Shown: positions 39,400 through 39,599 of the stretch, in pieces
How positions within the stretch are numbered: the stretch's first letter is position 1
Layout of the letters: every line of letters begins with the position of its first letter
DNA from: Frisingicoccus sp009929615
Lineage (GTDB): Bacteria; Bacillota; Clostridia; Lachnospirales; Lachnospiraceae
Assembly (NCBI GenBank): GCA_028692275.1
Contig: JAQUXR010000024.1
Span: 1 to 39,599, forward strand
Reading direction: 5' to 3'
Length of the DNA: 39,599 bases
Notes under the pieces: generated by a model
Databases searched by the model: none
What the model was told of the DNA's origin: nothing
What the model saw: only the letters and a program-made list of their open reading frames with translations
Made by a program: the position numbers and the translations under genes

Positions 39400-39435
39400 A
39401 AAAACACAAAAAGCGAGTACATAATGTATTCGCTT
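39400..39435 (-). terminator. Terminator between 23S rRNA and tRNA-Trp
   Basis: Stem AAGCGAGTACAT (39411-39422) / ATGTATTCGCTT (39424-39435) with one G-U pair. On the minus strand it is followed by TTTTGTGTTTTT. Confidence 0.75.
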
Positions 39436-39510
39436 CATATGCCTTCAAAACTACATACTGAAAACTCTCTTCCATCAAACACTTTCTTACCTTCTTACGA
39501 CCAACCTTCT

Positions 39511-39599
39511 GGTCATGCCCTCGACCGATTAGTAACAGTCAGCTCCATGCATTGCTGCACTTCCACCTCTGCCCTATCTACCTCGTCGTCTTCAAGGGG
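39511..39599 (-). rRNA. 23S rRNA, 3' end (partial)
   Basis: On the minus strand the last 89 bases of the window match the conserved 23S 3' terminus: TTGAAGACGACGAGGT, AGTGCAGCAATGCATGGAGC and GTTACTAATCGGTCGAGGGC. The 3' boundary is set at the end of that block, approximately 39511. The gene continues beyond the right edge of the window. Confidence 0.93.

Noticed and set aside
34838..39400. Attachment-site duplication of the tRNA-Trp 3' end at the island's left edge
   Set aside because: No copy of the tRNA 3' sequence was found by eye around 34800-35000.
39228..39422. 64-codon minus-strand ORF across tRNA-Trp
   Set aside because: It is the tRNA gene and its terminator read as codons.
39385..39510. 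5S rRNA gene between 23S and tRNA-Trp
   Set aside because: The interval holds an AT-rich terminator hairpin and nothing like the 5S consensus.
1..39599. CRISPR array or insertion sequence
   Set aside because: No regularly spaced direct repeats, transposase ORF or terminal inverted repeats with target duplication were seen.

Overview
The window looks like the chromosome of an anaerobic, low-to-moderate GC Firmicute, most likely a Lachnospiraceae-type gut Clostridium. This is inferred from gene content: a queuine-salvage operon of the kind described in gut Clostridia, fhs next to folD, a ClpP-like TepA near ftsK/spoIIIE, a YtrA-type GntR/ABC operon, YhfC, and strong AGGAGG ribosome binding sites before nearly every gene. 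No species call can be made from this sequence alone.

Layout. 1-5.4 kb: aroC; a minus-strand lactonase-like gene and murT/gatD (cell-wall amidation); divergent luxS followed by a 60-codon ORF whose ribosome binding site lies inside the luxS terminator. 5.4-11 kb: an isoamylase-like GH13 protein that has lost most catalytic residues, then two divergent ABC-F ATPases. 11-14 kb: a decayed locus in which the 3' end of a garR-type gene and the 5' end of an aldo/keto reductase were deleted and joined, beside a PrpR-type regulator with a degenerate AAA+ domain. 14-17 kb: GntR-controlled ABC exporter operon and a divergent YhfC protease. 17-19.4 kb: queuine salvage operon (nucleosidase, ECF S-component, radical SAM lyase) behind a predicted preQ1 riboswitch. 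19.5-22 kb: a Lit-type lipoprotein transacylase convergently overlapping a large lipoprotein gene.

22-32 kb is conserved housekeeping on the minus strand: tepA, uppP, ftsK, fhs, folD, rimO, pgsA, cinA and the lipoprotein, many with overlapping stop/start codons. 32-34.8 kb holds an MBL hydrolase, a GNAT acetyltransferase and small proteins.

34.8-39.2 kb is an AT-richer phage-derived island: a truncated small ORF at its left edge, a minus-strand operon of four small genes (GIY-YIG domain, unknown 61 aa, short lipoprotein, small membrane protein), an antisense gene remnant, an amidase endolysin, a toxin-antitoxin pair with a GNAT toxin, a predicted minus-strand small RNA closed by its own end-to-end stem, and a holin. 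No integrase, capsid or terminase is seen. At the right edge are tRNA-Trp and the 3' end of a 23S rRNA gene, both on the minus strand, with a terminator and no 5S gene between them.

The recurring theme is loss of catalytic residues in otherwise well-preserved proteins (GatD-like/MurT, GH13, second ABC-F ATPase site, PrpR-type regulator). The least explained parts are the phage-derived island with its candidate small RNA, the four-gene small-protein operon, and the pseudoenzymes.
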